NCBI GenBank assembly: GCA_001458075.1
Contig: LN899469.1
Location: 1,896,659 to 1,960,658, forward strand
Direction of reading: 5' to 3'
DNA from: Idiomarinaceae bacterium HL-53
GTDB lineage: Bacteria > Pseudomonadota > Gammaproteobacteria > Enterobacterales > Alteromonadaceae
Length of the DNA stretch: 64,000 nt
Positions 46,621-55,546 of the stretch are shown piece by piece. Every line of letters begins with the position of its first letter. Position 1 is the first letter of the stretch. Position numbers and translations under genes: made by a program. The notes beneath the pieces were generated by a model, which was not told the origin of the DNA, did no database searches, and worked only from the letters and a program-made list of their open reading frames with translations.

Positions 46621-47115
46621 ATGATTCTCAAGAAAACAGGTCTGTCATTACTCGTTGCTGCGTTGGTGTGTTCGTCGGTCGTTGCCTATGCGCAAAAAGG
46701 TAATTTCCCAAATTGGCGCGCAAACCCAGTGTTTACCACCGCAAATTTAAGTTCTGGATTTATGCCCGACCCATGGAGTTATAGCATTCAAGCGGGCGGC
46801 TCACAGGAAGTGCAAGGATTAGGTTCTAGCTGTGTAGGTTATATTAACTATCAAGCCCCGGATATTGACCTTAATTATGAAGCGGGTGGTATTCTTGGTC
46901 TCTATGTGTATGTTCGCTCAGACAGCGACACAACGCTCGTGATTAACGGACCGGACGGGCGTTGGTATTGTAACGACGACGCCGATGGTTTAAATCCTAT
47001 GGTACATTTCCCAAATCCAGAGCCTGGAATGTACAACATTTGGGTTGGTACTTACAGTAGCGGTAACTTGCAGCAAGCGACTGTGAATATTTCCGAGCTA
47101 AATCCGAGCAACTAA
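46621..47115 (+). CDS. Secreted beta-rich protein of unknown function
   Basis: A 164-residue protein with a Sec signal peptide (residues 1-24, cleavage after AYA). The mature protein is rich in aromatic residues and Gly/Asp/Asn, with two cysteines that could form a disulfide (SSCVGYINY and RWYCNDDADG). The repeated pattern of DTTLVINGPDGRWYCND and PGMYNIWVGTYSSGN resembles pre-peptidase C-terminal-like beta sandwiches found in secreted proteins. A periplasmic or extracellular role is inferred. GAGGC precedes ATG at 46621. It starts 49 bases after argH(A) and is followed by a strong hairpin. Confidence 0.72.
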   Translation: MILKKTGLSLLVAALVCSSVVAYAQKGNFPNWRANPVFTTANLSSGFMPDPWSYSIQAGGSQEVQGLGSSCVGYINYQAPDIDLNYEAGGILGLYVYVRSDSDTTLVINGPDGRWYCNDDADGLNPMVHFPNPEPGMYNIWVGTYSSGNLQQATVNISELNPSN

Positions 47116-47122
47116 ATACGAA

Positions 47123-47142
47123 CCGCCTCCTTCGGGAGGCGG
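47123..47142. terminator. UUCG-loop hairpin between convergent genes
   Basis: CCGCCTCC (47123-47130) and GGAGGCGG (47135-47142) form an 8-base-pair GC-rich stem closed by a TTCG tetraloop in the especially stable C(UUCG)G setting. It lies between the stops of the secreted-protein gene and the methyltransferase gene. The T tail is poor on both sides, so it may protect RNA 3' ends as much as stop transcription. Confidence 0.65.
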
Positions 47143-47149
47143 CATGCTC

Positions 47150-47743
47150 TTAACTTCGCGCAATGATTTGCAGAACTGCGGCATGACCTGTGTGTCCAAT
47201 GCCTTCAACTACTTCGCGCTCAACCTCGTTTATAAGCTCAAACGTCAGGGAAGAAAGCTCTGTTTTTATTAAATCTGAGCTGTAAAGTAACTGAGGGTCT
47301 TTTGGACCTCCCGTCGCAAATTTTAGTTGCTCCTGGCGATAGAATTCACCGATAAATAACCCGCCGCGTTTCAATGCATTTGGAATTGCTTCGAAAACTT
47401 TAGTTCTAATGAGGGGTGGGAGGTGCATGAAAACTGCAATAATCACATTCCATGCGTTTGCGGAGAACACATATTCGTCTAGGTTTGCATGCACAGTCTC
47501 GACACCGACGTTGTGCTTCTTTGCTAGCAACTCTGTTTTCTTGAGGCCCTCTGTGGAAATGTCTAAAGCGGTAACTTGATGGCCTAACGTTGCTAGATAG
47601 ACTGCATTTCGCCCTTCACCTTCTGCCAAACACAGAATATGAGAATTCGGAGGAATCGTATTGGCAATTTTCTTTATGAAATCGTTCGGTGTTTCACCAT
47701 AAAAGTAACTTTCTTCTTTGAAGCGCTCATCCCAAGGGTTCAT
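47150..47743 (-). CDS. Class I SAM-dependent methyltransferase
   Basis: A 197-residue methyltransferase of the TehB-like group. The motif I segment is ILCLAEGEGRNAVYLATLG (about residues 35-53), motif II VTALDIS, and the motif IV region IIAVFMHLPPLIR. It begins NPWDERFKEESYFYGETPNDF, a common opening of this group. The C-terminal part has HTGHAAVLQIIARS. It transfers methyl from S-adenosylmethionine to a small molecule; tellurite and thiopurine compounds are substrates of relatives but nothing fixes it here. AAGGAA precedes ATG at 47743. It is a single gene, convergent with its neighbour. Confidence 0.85.
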   Translation of the reverse strand: MNPWDERFKEESYFYGETPNDFIKKIANTIPPNSHILCLAEGEGRNAVYLATLGHQVTALDISTEGLKKTELLAKKHNVGVETVHANLDEYVFSANAWNVIIAVFMHLPPLIRTKVFEAIPNALKRGGLFIGEFYRQEQLKFATGGPKDPQLLYSSDLIKTELSSLTFELINEVEREVVEGIGHTGHAAVLQIIARS

Positions 47744-47886
47744 ACTAGGTTCCTTATAACCGCGAAATGCGACTAGGCTACCATGGTATGGAAGAATATG
47801 ACTGGACTCTAAGTGAAGTAAGGTAGCTGTTCTTTGAAATATACACCGGTCTTCCGTAAAGATTTTTGGGGGTACTCCTAAAAAGT

Positions 47887-47900
47887 TTGATCTAGCTCAA
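47887..47900 (+). promoter_or_regulatory. FNR/ANR-type site in the cytochrome bd promoter
   Basis: TTGATCTAGCTCAA matches the FNR consensus TTGAT-N4-ATCAA at nine of ten fixed bases. A TATAAT lies at 47922-47927. If transcription starts about seven bases after it (near 47934), the site is centred close to -41, the class II activator position. It implies induction at low oxygen. Confidence 0.8.
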
Positions 47901-47921
47901 GAACTGGACTAGGGTTAGCAT

Positions 47922-47927
47922 TATAAT
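47922..47927 (+). promoter_or_regulatory. -10 element of the cydABDC promoter
   Basis: A perfect TATAAT 33 bases before the cydA ATG. No usual -35 hexamer stands in front of it; the FNR-type site occupies that place, as in activator-dependent promoters. Confidence 0.75.
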
Positions 47928-47959
47928 AAATTAGTCTCTTCTTATATTAAGGTGCTGTT

Positions 47960-49363
47960 ATGGAACTCGATCCGCTCCTACTCTCGCGAATTCAGTTTGC
48001 GTTTGTAGTGTCTTTTCATGCTATTTTCCCTGTATTCACCATTGGTCTTGCCTCTTATATCGCTGTTCTCGAAGGATTATCTTTCAAAACAGGCAATCCG
48101 GTTTGGGAGCAACTGTCGAAATTCTGGACGCAAGTTTTCGCTGTTGTTTTTGGAATGGGGGTTGTGTCGGGCATTGTCATGGCTTTCCAGTTTGGTACCA
48201 ACTGGAGTGAGTTCTCAAGACTCTCCGCGAACTTCTTGGGCCCTGTACTGAGTTATGAAGTAGTAACGGCATTTTTTCTAGAGGCCGCGTTCTTGGGAAT
48301 ATTGCTATTTGGACGCGGTAAAGTTCCACAAGGCATTCATTTTCTATCCGCGGTCATGGTGGCAACCGGTACATTCATCTCTTCGTTTTGGATACTTTCT
48401 GCCAACAGTTGGATGCAAACGCCAGCGGGCGTGGAATTACGTGAAGGGCTCTATCATGTGGTGAGTTGGTCTGATGCTATCTTCAACGCGTCCTTGTGGC
48501 CACGATTTTTCCACATGGCGTTGGCATCGTTCTTAACTGGCGCCTTTGTAGTTGCTGGTGTGAGTGCGTGGTTTATTCTTCGTAAGCGAGACGTGGAAGT
48601 GCATCGTAAAGCATTATCCATGACATTGTGGCTGCTCCTTGTCATAGCGCCTGCACAAGTGGTTGTGGGTGATATTCATGGCCTCAATACACTGGAGCAT
48701 CAACCTGTGAAAGTCGCTGCGATGGAGGGGAATTGGGAGCGCGGAACGCACGTTCCACTCCTGTTATTCGCGATTCCTGACCAAGAAGAGCAAAAGAATC
48801 ACTTTGAAATTGGTATCCCGTCTTTAGCCAGTATTATTTTGACTCACGAAGCCTCAGGCGAAGTACCGGGAATCAAAGATGTACCTCCTGAGGAGCAGCC
48901 TCCTGTATTTATTGTTTTTTGGTCGTTCCGTGTCATGGTTGGGATCGGTATGCTCATGGTGCTATTCGCGGTAACAGGGCTTGTACTTCGATATAAACAA
49001 AGGTTCGCTAGCACGCAGTGGTTTTTAAAAGGGCTCACTTATATGAGTTTCGCGCCTTTTATTGCAGTTCTCGCAGGTTGGTTTGTAACCGAGACGGGTC
49101 GTGCACCTTGGCTGATCTATGGTCAACTTTCTCATGCCGATGGTGTGACACCGTCACTAACAGGTTGGATGGCACTATTTACGCTCGTCGGTTATATCTT
49201 GGTATACGCCATTGTTTTTGCGGCAGGGGCCTATTACCTCATGAGAGTGATTCAAACCGGTGTAACGGCTCGAGAAGATTTAACTCACTCACATAACGAA
49301 CAACGTGCAAAACGTCCGATGTCTGCTGCTGCAGCGAGTTGGGAAATAGAGGAGCAGAAATAA
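47960..49363 (+). CDS. cydA: Cytochrome bd-type ubiquinol oxidase subunit I (CydA/CioA)
   Basis: A 467-residue oxidase subunit with about nine transmembrane helices. The haem b595 ligand His20 lies in VVSFHAIFPVF, another haem histidine in FFHMALASFLTGAFVV, and the conserved GWFVTETGRAPWLIYGQ is present. The quinol loop is short, with VVGDIHGLNTLEHQPVKVA near its start. Short Q loop and the opening ending GNPVWEQLSKFW place it nearer the cyanide-insensitive CioA branch than E. coli CydA (522). It reduces oxygen to water using ubiquinol. Its stop overlaps the cydB start by one base (TAATG). Confidence 0.95.
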   Translation: MELDPLLLSRIQFAFVVSFHAIFPVFTIGLASYIAVLEGLSFKTGNPVWEQLSKFWTQVFAVVFGMGVVSGIVMAFQFGTNWSEFSRLSANFLGPVLSYEVVTAFFLEAAFLGILLFGRGKVPQGIHFLSAVMVATGTFISSFWILSANSWMQTPAGVELREGLYHVVSWSDAIFNASLWPRFFHMALASFLTGAFVVAGVSAWFILRKRDVEVHRKALSMTLWLLLVIAPAQVVVGDIHGLNTLEHQPVKVAAMEGNWERGTHVPLLLFAIPDQEEQKNHFEIGIPSLASIILTHEASGEVPGIKDVPPEEQPPVFIVFWSFRVMVGIGMLMVLFAVTGLVLRYKQRFASTQWFLKGLTYMSFAPFIAVLAGWFVTETGRAPWLIYGQLSHADGVTPSLTGWMALFTLVGYILVYAIVFAAGAYYLMRVIQTGVTAREDLTHSHNEQRAKRPMSAAAASWEIEEQK

Positions 49364-50370
49364 TGAGCGAACCTGTATTTGATTTAACCCTTATTTGGGC
49401 TGCGATAATTGCTTTTGGTGTGATCATGTATGTGCTCATGGATGGATTTGATCTAGGACAAGGTATCTTATTTCCTTTTGCGCCGAGTGAAGAGTCTCGT
49501 GACATTATGATGAACTCAGTTGCGCCTGTTTGGGACGGCAATGAAACTTGGTTGATTCTGGGAGGTGCTGGCCTTCTAGCCGCGTTCCCACTCGTGTACA
49601 CGGTTTTCTTGCCAGCGCTCTACATTGGTGTTTTTCTTATGCTCGCAGGCTTAATTTTCCGCGGTGTCGCATTTGAATTTCGGTTCAAGGCAAAAACATC
49701 AAAATATCTCTGGAATTGGGCATTTGCCGGTGGCTCGATCGTGGCTACCTTTGCGCAAGGAGCCGTTGTGGGTGCTTATATTCAGGGCTTCAATGTCGTT
49801 GATAGTGTTTATGTCGGTGGAGCGTTTGATTGGCTCACTCCCTTTACCGTACTTACCGGGCTGGGCATGATTGCTGGGTACGGTCTGTTGGGGTCTACTT
49901 GGTTAATCTTGAAATCTGAAGGGGCTACGCAGGAATTTGCTTACCGTGTAACACCACGTTTGCTTCTGGCGGTACTCGTAGTTTTTGGCGCTATTAGTGT
50001 TTATACGCCAATGGTAGACGGTTTTGTAGCTGACCGCTGGTTTGCTGGAGTATCTCCCATTTGGTTGTTGCCAATTCTTACCTTGCTATGTGCTTGGCGA
50101 GTCTATAGTTCCGTGAGAGCTCGAAGAGATGGCACCCCTTTTGTTGCCACGATGGGCTTGTTTATTTTCACTTATCTCGGTCTTCTTGCTTCTAAATTTC
50201 CGTTCGTAGTACCGCCCAATTATACACTTTGGGACGCAGCTTCGGCCCACGAAAGTCAGCTTTTCTTGTTGCTTGGTTTGCTGTTTGTCATCCCTATTGT
50301 GTTGGTTTATACCGCATGGACGTACTGGGTGTTCCGCGGTAAGGTAAAAGCTGAGCACGGTTATCATTAA
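49363..50370 (+). CDS. cydB: Cytochrome bd-type ubiquinol oxidase subunit II (CydB/CioB)
   Basis: A 335-residue membrane protein of about eight helices. ATG at 49363 is the start: GAGGAG lies 8 bases upstream and the product begins MSEPVFDLTLIWAAIIAFGV. Family segments are YVLMDGFDLGQGILFPF, VWDGNETWLILGGAGLLAAFP and FRGVAFEFRFKA. It stabilises the haem-bearing subunit I. The longer in-frame reading from 49339 lies inside cydA. cydD follows after 15 bases with no cydX or ybgE gene between, in keeping with the CioAB type. Confidence 0.95.
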   Translation: MSEPVFDLTLIWAAIIAFGVIMYVLMDGFDLGQGILFPFAPSEESRDIMMNSVAPVWDGNETWLILGGAGLLAAFPLVYTVFLPALYIGVFLMLAGLIFRGVAFEFRFKAKTSKYLWNWAFAGGSIVATFAQGAVVGAYIQGFNVVDSVYVGGAFDWLTPFTVLTGLGMIAGYGLLGSTWLILKSEGATQEFAYRVTPRLLLAVLVVFGAISVYTPMVDGFVADRWFAGVSPIWLLPILTLLCAWRVYSSVRARRDGTPFVATMGLFIFTYLGLLASKFPFVVPPNYTLWDAASAHESQLFLLLGLLFVIPIVLVYTAWTYWVFRGKVKAEHGYH

Positions 50371-50385
50371 CAAAAGCGAAGCCGC

Positions 50386-52026
50386 ATGTCGCAAGTAGTG
50401 CTGGCGCGCCAATTATTGGCGCGCCTTCAAAAGAATGTCGATAGGCCCGTTCATTGGCTTACACTAGTCCTTTGCTTTCGTCTGCTGATGCAAGTCAGTT
50501 GGATAGCTGCACTCGCATATCTGCTGGCAAGTTCCATCGGCCAGGCGTCGCTGCAATTAAATCTTTGGGTAGTCTGCGCCTTTTTGGGTTTACCAATTCT
50601 AATTTTTGTTCTTGCTTTGCTCGAGTCTCGGTTAGCTGTGCTCATTCGAAAACGTTTACGCGCAGCATTTACCCGAGATCTCACGCAGGCTTGGCAAACT
50701 CATTTGGCAAGAGAACCAAGTGCGAATGAATCCGCCTTTCTTGTTGAGCCGCTACCAGCATTTGAAGGTTATTTTCTGCGGTATTTACCACAGCGCTTTG
50801 CGGCGGTATTGGTGCCGCTTGCAATTCTTATTGTCGTTTTTTCGCTAGATTGGATTGCAGGTTTGTTCTTGTTGTTTTCAGCGCCTTTGATTCCATTATT
50901 TATGGCCATCGTAGGAATGGGAGCTGAGCGGCTTAACCAGAACCATTTTGAAACGTTACGCCGTGTCTCTTCAGTCTTTATTGACAGAGTGAGGAACATC
51001 ACGACCCTTCGATTATTTTCGAGTGAGTCATGGGCGCATGCTGAGATTGCTCGAGCGTCGGAAAAATATCGAGAGATCACCATGAAAACTTTGCGTGTTG
51101 CATTTCTTTCGTCGGCCGTTTTAGAGTTTTTTACGGCAGTTGCAATTGCGGCAGTGGCTATTTATGTCGGGTTTTCGCTACTTGGGTTTCATACGATTGG
51201 ACCCGCAGAAAATATGACATGGCTCGCTGGTTTAACGGTGCTCATGCTAGCGCCCGAGTTTTTTCAACCGATTCGAACGTTTGCGAATTACTACCACGAC
51301 CGGGCGGGTGCAATAGGTGCAGCTGCAGATGTGATGTCAGTAATTACGTTAACGGATGATGAAGTGAAGCCACGCAATGCAGTGGTGATTGACAGTGTGG
51401 AAGTGAGCAATCTAAATGTGGGGTATGGCGGACAATCGCTCGCATTAAAGCCTGTCTCGTTCTCGCTAAGTAAAGGTCAGTGTTTGCTGATTCAAGGAGC
51501 CTCGGGACTGGGTAAATCTACATTGTTAAAAACGGTTGCTGGTTTAATTCCCAGCGTTTCGGGTGTCGTCCAATTTGGTGCACTCGTACAAGCACTCCCT
51601 AGTATAAATTACTTGGCGCAAGCACCAACATTAGTTGGTGGCTCCTTGCGGGATAATTTGCAACTGGCGGGCCCAACTGCAACCGATAATGACTGCGAGA
51701 AAGCACTGAGCGATGCCGGTTTAGGCGCGTTGCTTCGAGCTCTTCCAATCGGGCTTAATACACAAATAGGTGAGGGGGGGTTCGGCTTATCGGGTGGAGA
51801 AGTGAAGCGGCTTGCATTGGCACGGGCGCTACTTAGTGGCTCTAATGTAGTGGTTTGGGACGAACCCACCGCCAGTTTAGATGACATAACAGCCGCAGAG
51901 ATTATCGCGTTGGTTGCGACGTTAAAAGAAAAAGGCATGATCATCATCATTGCGAGCCATGATAGCAATATAGAAGGAGTCGCAGAGCAAGTCATTCGGC
52001 TAGAGGAGTTTGTCGGTTCATGTTGA
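50386..52026 (+). CDS. cydD: Cysteine/glutathione ABC exporter, CydD subunit
   Basis: A 546-residue ABC half-transporter: six transmembrane helices, then an ATPase domain with Walker A QGASGLGKSTLLKT, signature LSGGEVKRLALARAL and Walker B VVVWDEPTASLD. CydDC exports cysteine and glutathione to the periplasm and is needed to assemble cytochrome bd. Location directly after cydAB supports this. The product is slightly shorter than E. coli CydD (588). Its end overlaps cydC by 7 bases. Confidence 0.92.
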   Translation: MSQVVLARQLLARLQKNVDRPVHWLTLVLCFRLLMQVSWIAALAYLLASSIGQASLQLNLWVVCAFLGLPILIFVLALLESRLAVLIRKRLRAAFTRDLTQAWQTHLAREPSANESAFLVEPLPAFEGYFLRYLPQRFAAVLVPLAILIVVFSLDWIAGLFLLFSAPLIPLFMAIVGMGAERLNQNHFETLRRVSSVFIDRVRNITTLRLFSSESWAHAEIARASEKYREITMKTLRVAFLSSAVLEFFTAVAIAAVAIYVGFSLLGFHTIGPAENMTWLAGLTVLMLAPEFFQPIRTFANYYHDRAGAIGAAADVMSVITLTDDEVKPRNAVVIDSVEVSNLNVGYGGQSLALKPVSFSLSKGQCLLIQGASGLGKSTLLKTVAGLIPSVSGVVQFGALVQALPSINYLAQAPTLVGGSLRDNLQLAGPTATDNDCEKALSDAGLGALLRALPIGLNTQIGEGGFGLSGGEVKRLALARALLSGSNVVVWDEPTASLDDITAAEIIALVATLKEKGMIIIIASHDSNIEGVAEQVIRLEEFVGSC

Positions 52027-53618
52027 CACCCTTGAAGAACCCGCTCATAAGAACGGCTTTTAGGCAACAACCCATACAAAAACGTCTCCTTGTTGGTTTA
52101 AGCCTTGCATTGGTCACGTTATTTTCTGCGGTGGGGTTACTCGCTGTCAGTGGGTGGTTTATTACGGCAGCAGCTTTCTCGGGCACGCTAGCGTTAATAG
52201 GCGCAATTAATATTTACACGCCGGGCGCCGCAATCCGATTATTTGCGGTATTACGCACCATTGCACGTTACGGTGAGCGACTGGTAAACCATGACGCGAT
52301 TCTTAGAGTGCAGAGCCACTGGCGCACCGCATTGTTTGCAAAGTTAAGTAAAGCATCTCCAGAATACATTTTTCGGGTGCCCAGCGGAACATTAGAACAA
52401 AAGGCGACTCGAGATTTGACGATTCTTGATGTCTATTGGTTGCGAATTTTAAGCCCTTGGTTGCTCTTTACGGGCATGAGCTTGATACTTTTTCTGCTGT
52501 TTTTATTGGTTTATTGGCAACTCGCACTTGTTTTTGCGGTGAGTGCTTTAGTACTCAGTTTATATGCAAGTCAGCTTGCTCAAAGAACCACTCTTCAGGC
52601 GCGCGCGGAGTATGACGCCGAGCGGCTTATGCGTAATCGGGGAAATCACTTTATTCGGTTGCTCGTAGAACAAGTCGCTTGGGGGCAATCGGCAAAGGCC
52701 CAAAGAGACGTACTGGAAGTGTCAAACCATCTGAGTGAAACGCGTAACACCATTGAGACTGTGGCAGCTCAGGCTCAAGCCAAGATTCAATTGGGTCATC
52801 ACGTATTAATACTTCTATCTACATTCGGAGTCATCATTGCTTGGCAGCAGACTTGGGTTACAGGGCCTCTGCTCGTAATGTGTGTGCTTGCAATACTCGC
52901 TGTTTTTGAGAGCTGGCAACAATTAATCAGTGGTAGCCTTCGCTACGGTGAGGTGGAGCGCTCGCTTGCTTCACTCTCCGACATAGCGCCTGAAGTCGCG
53001 CCGCAAGCATGCCAGTCTGAGCTTTCAGAGGAAGGACTTCTTATTGAGAACTTGATCATTAGTAAAAGCGGACGGGTGTTGTTGACGATTCCTCACCTGC
53101 AAATAGAAGCCAGATCGCATGTGTGTATTCTGGGTAGCTCTGGTGTTGGCAAGACGAGTTTCGCGCATGAACTATTGCTGAATTGCGGTGAAGCAAGTCA
53201 AATCGGTTTTTTAACCCAGCACGATGAGATCCTACATGCCAGCGTATGGGAAAACCTGACCTTAGGTGACACGGGTATATCTGAAGCACAGGTTTGGAAA
53301 GTGCTTGATTGGGTGGCAATGAGTGCGTGGGCTCGTGAACATGAACTGAATTACGTATTAACTCCAGGGGGAGGGAATATTTCAGGGGGACAAGCACGGC
53401 GCCTATGTTTGGCACGAGTACTGCTCAGAGAGACGCCGCTCGTGATACTAGATGAGCCTTATCGAGGCCTCGATCAGGAAACCAGAGCTTATGTTGAACG
53501 CTCAATTTCTGCTTGGCTTGCACATAGAACTGTGATCTACTTAGCGCATCGAAAAACAGATGTTGAAACCGCACACCGGTATTATCAAATTCAACATCAA
53601 CACTTAATTGAACTTTAA
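52020..53618 (+). CDS. cydC: Cysteine/glutathione ABC exporter, CydC subunit
   Basis: A 532-residue ABC half-transporter, partner of CydD. It opens with PLIRTAFRQQPIQKRLLVGL and has six helices, with LAVSGWFITAAAFSGTL in the first pair, a segment found in CydC. The ATPase domain has Walker A LGSSGVGKTSFAHEL, signature ISGGQARRLCLARVL and Walker B LVILDEPYRGLD. The ATG at 52020 lies inside the end of cydD, so the heterodimer is made by coupled translation. It ends 3 bases before the lipid-kinase-like gene. Confidence 0.92.
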   Translation: MLTPLKNPLIRTAFRQQPIQKRLLVGLSLALVTLFSAVGLLAVSGWFITAAAFSGTLALIGAINIYTPGAAIRLFAVLRTIARYGERLVNHDAILRVQSHWRTALFAKLSKASPEYIFRVPSGTLEQKATRDLTILDVYWLRILSPWLLFTGMSLILFLLFLLVYWQLALVFAVSALVLSLYASQLAQRTTLQARAEYDAERLMRNRGNHFIRLLVEQVAWGQSAKAQRDVLEVSNHLSETRNTIETVAAQAQAKIQLGHHVLILLSTFGVIIAWQQTWVTGPLLVMCVLAILAVFESWQQLISGSLRYGEVERSLASLSDIAPEVAPQACQSELSEEGLLIENLIISKSGRVLLTIPHLQIEARSHVCILGSSGVGKTSFAHELLLNCGEASQIGFLTQHDEILHASVWENLTLGDTGISEAQVWKVLDWVAMSAWAREHELNYVLTPGGGNISGGQARRLCLARVLLRETPLVILDEPYRGLDQETRAYVERSISAWLAHRTVIYLAHRKTDVETAHRYYQIQHQHLIEL

Positions 53619-53621
53619 GTT

Positions 53622-54500
53622 TTGCGCACACTGATTATTTACAATCCAACAAAGCAAAGAAAGCGGGCTCGAATAGTTCGCCTGCTCGGCGATACTCTAC
53701 ATACAAAACATCACGATGCTGTTTGGTTTCCCACTGAACAAGAGCTTGAAGTGTCTCAGGCGCGTTTCTCTGCGATACCCAAAGACTTTGAGCAGGTGAT
53801 TGTGGTGGGGGGAGATGGCACGTTACACCAAGCAGTAAACCTTCTTAGTGGTTTTCAAGGTGAGATTGGATATATACCGGCTGGTACGGGGAATGACTTT
53901 GCTCGCTACTGGTTTTGTAACGCCCGGCAACATGAGTTAATAGAAATTGCACTCGAGGGAACCGCTGAACTATGTGATGTTGGTCGAGTGAATGATCGGA
54001 ACTTCATTAATTCTGTCGGTGTGGGTTTCGACGGGGCGCTCATGTATCGCATTTCGCAACGGAAAAGCTGGATTCCGGCGCTCACCTATTTTTTGGCAGC
54101 GGTGCAAGAGCTGTTGATTTACAAAGCGACGCCATTTGAGGCTAGCACGGAAGGCGAAACGTTTGATTTACGTGCTTGTTTATTGTTTGTTATTGCAAAC
54201 GCACCGTATTACGGAGCCGGAATGAAGATCGCACCTCATGCCAATTCACAAGATCGGAAACTTTCGTATATTTGTGTCGAAAATGATTCAATTGTAGAGA
54301 AATTCAAAGCATTTGCTTCAATCTTCTCAGGCAAGCATTTACAAAAAAGGCTTGTGACTTATGGTCACTTAAAGAAAATCCAGATTAAAACCTCAGGTTT
54401 ACCCATGCAAGCCGACGGAGAGTGGGCCGGCGTCACACCTGCCGAAATTGCCTTGGCGGCGGAACAACTCAAAATTCGACGTTATTGGAAGTTAGGTTAA
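53622..54500 (+). CDS. Diacylglycerol-kinase-catalytic-domain lipid kinase (YegS/LCB5 type)
   Basis: A 292-residue soluble lipid kinase. The ATP-binding motif is VVGGDGTLHQAVN (about residues 61-73), then GYIPAGTGNDFARYW, and the C-terminal beta domain ends with MQADGEWAG. It phosphorylates a lipid such as diacylglycerol or phosphatidylglycerol; the exact substrate is open. The likely start is TTG at 53622, 3 bases after the cydC stop, with no ATG nearby, so translation may depend on coupling to cydC. Its stop codon overlaps the convergent DUF3080 stop (TTAA). Confidence 0.85.
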   Translation: MRTLIIYNPTKQRKRARIVRLLGDTLHTKHHDAVWFPTEQELEVSQARFSAIPKDFEQVIVVGGDGTLHQAVNLLSGFQGEIGYIPAGTGNDFARYWFCNARQHELIEIALEGTAELCDVGRVNDRNFINSVGVGFDGALMYRISQRKSWIPALTYFLAAVQELLIYKATPFEASTEGETFDLRACLLFVIANAPYYGAGMKIAPHANSQDRKLSYICVENDSIVEKFKAFASIFSGKHLQKRLVTYGHLKKIQIKTSGLPMQADGEWAGVTPAEIALAAEQLKIRRYWKLG

Positions 54501-55546
54501 GAAGTTACTTGCGGGCGGCTGAGTTCACATACTGCGAAAAATACTTGCCATTGCTCTGCATGTACGCGTGTTTCCCTTGTTAATCTAGTTGCAGCTCCCT
54601 CGGTTCCTAGTAGTTGATTGGTGAAGGACTTCCATTCTTGACCTTGGGTAAGCTCTGCAAGCGCTAAAAGGGGCGGTTGAAGCATACGTGCTGCTTCTAG
54701 CCATTGAGAAATCTCTGGCTGCAAAGTCTGTAAAAAATACTTAGCCATAATATTTTGCAAAACTTGCGCGTCATCTCGAACACCCTTTCTTTCACATTTG
54801 GCAAGCCTATGGAACTCTGTAATTTGTGGGTTTACTTGTGAAAACCAATCCTGTGCTCGAAAGATTGTTCTCCAGAGCTCTGATAACTGCTGAGACTGGC
54901 CTAGCACCTTCATGCTTGCTTTCCATTGAACGGGGTCAAATGATATATTTTCTGGAGTTTGAACTGCCTGCATTAAACTATCGACGATGTAAGTTAACGC
55001 TTCCCCTTCGGCTCGGAAGTGAGTTGTGAGCGGCACACTGAGCGAGTTCCGAGCAGGGCTGACAATGCGCCGCATGACCTCGTCGGTGGTAATGAAGTTG
55101 TGTATATGGTCTTTCAATGTCGCTATTTTGAACAGCCGAACCTCGTTTAGTAACCTTCTTTGTTCGCTATTGGTTTCGTCATGCTGCAAACACGAAGGAA
55201 GTAAAGAGAGAAACTCGAGTTCGTATTGAAGTTGCGCTGCGGCATTTCGAACTTTGCCAAGCGAACTATTCGCCTCAGCGATTAATTGACCCAAGCGGCA
55301 GTGACTAAGCTGGAGGCTGCCTATCAGAGATATTCTCTGAGACTCGATCTCAAGCATTAATCCTCTCACTTGTGGTGGTCGGGGTAAGGGGTGGTAACGA
55401 ATCCCAAGCGAATCCTCGTTGAGCACAGATTGGAGCCTATTCTCATATTCAGTAAATTCACTTTCTACGTCGCTACAAGCTGACAATCCTGTACAGATCA
55501 GTACAATAGCGATCAGGTTATAAAACTTATAGGTAGCGATATTCAT
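54497..55546 (-). CDS. DUF3080 family lipoprotein
   Basis: A 349-residue lipoprotein. ATG at 55546 gives a short signal peptide with lipobox LSAC (Cys24); ATG at 55558 is also possible but has a weaker ribosome site. The mature part is mostly helical, with YHPLPRPPQVRGLMLEIESQ and LIAEANSSLGKVRNAAAQL, both DUF3080 signatures. The function of this family is not known. The start codon overlaps the divergent ribE start by 2 bases, and its stop overlaps the lipid-kinase stop by 4 bases, so it has no noncoding sequence on either side. Confidence 0.82.
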   Translation of the reverse strand: MNIATYKFYNLIAIVLICTGLSACSDVESEFTEYENRLQSVLNEDSLGIRYHPLPRPPQVRGLMLEIESQRISLIGSLQLSHCRLGQLIAEANSSLGKVRNAAAQLQYELEFLSLLPSCLQHDETNSEQRRLLNEVRLFKIATLKDHIHNFITTDEVMRRIVSPARNSLSVPLTTHFRAEGEALTYIVDSLMQAVQTPENISFDPVQWKASMKVLGQSQQLSELWRTIFRAQDWFSQVNPQITEFHRLAKCERKGVRDDAQVLQNIMAKYFLQTLQPEISQWLEAARMLQPPLLALAELTQGQEWKSFTNQLLGTEGAATRLTRETRVHAEQWQVFFAVCELSRPQVTS

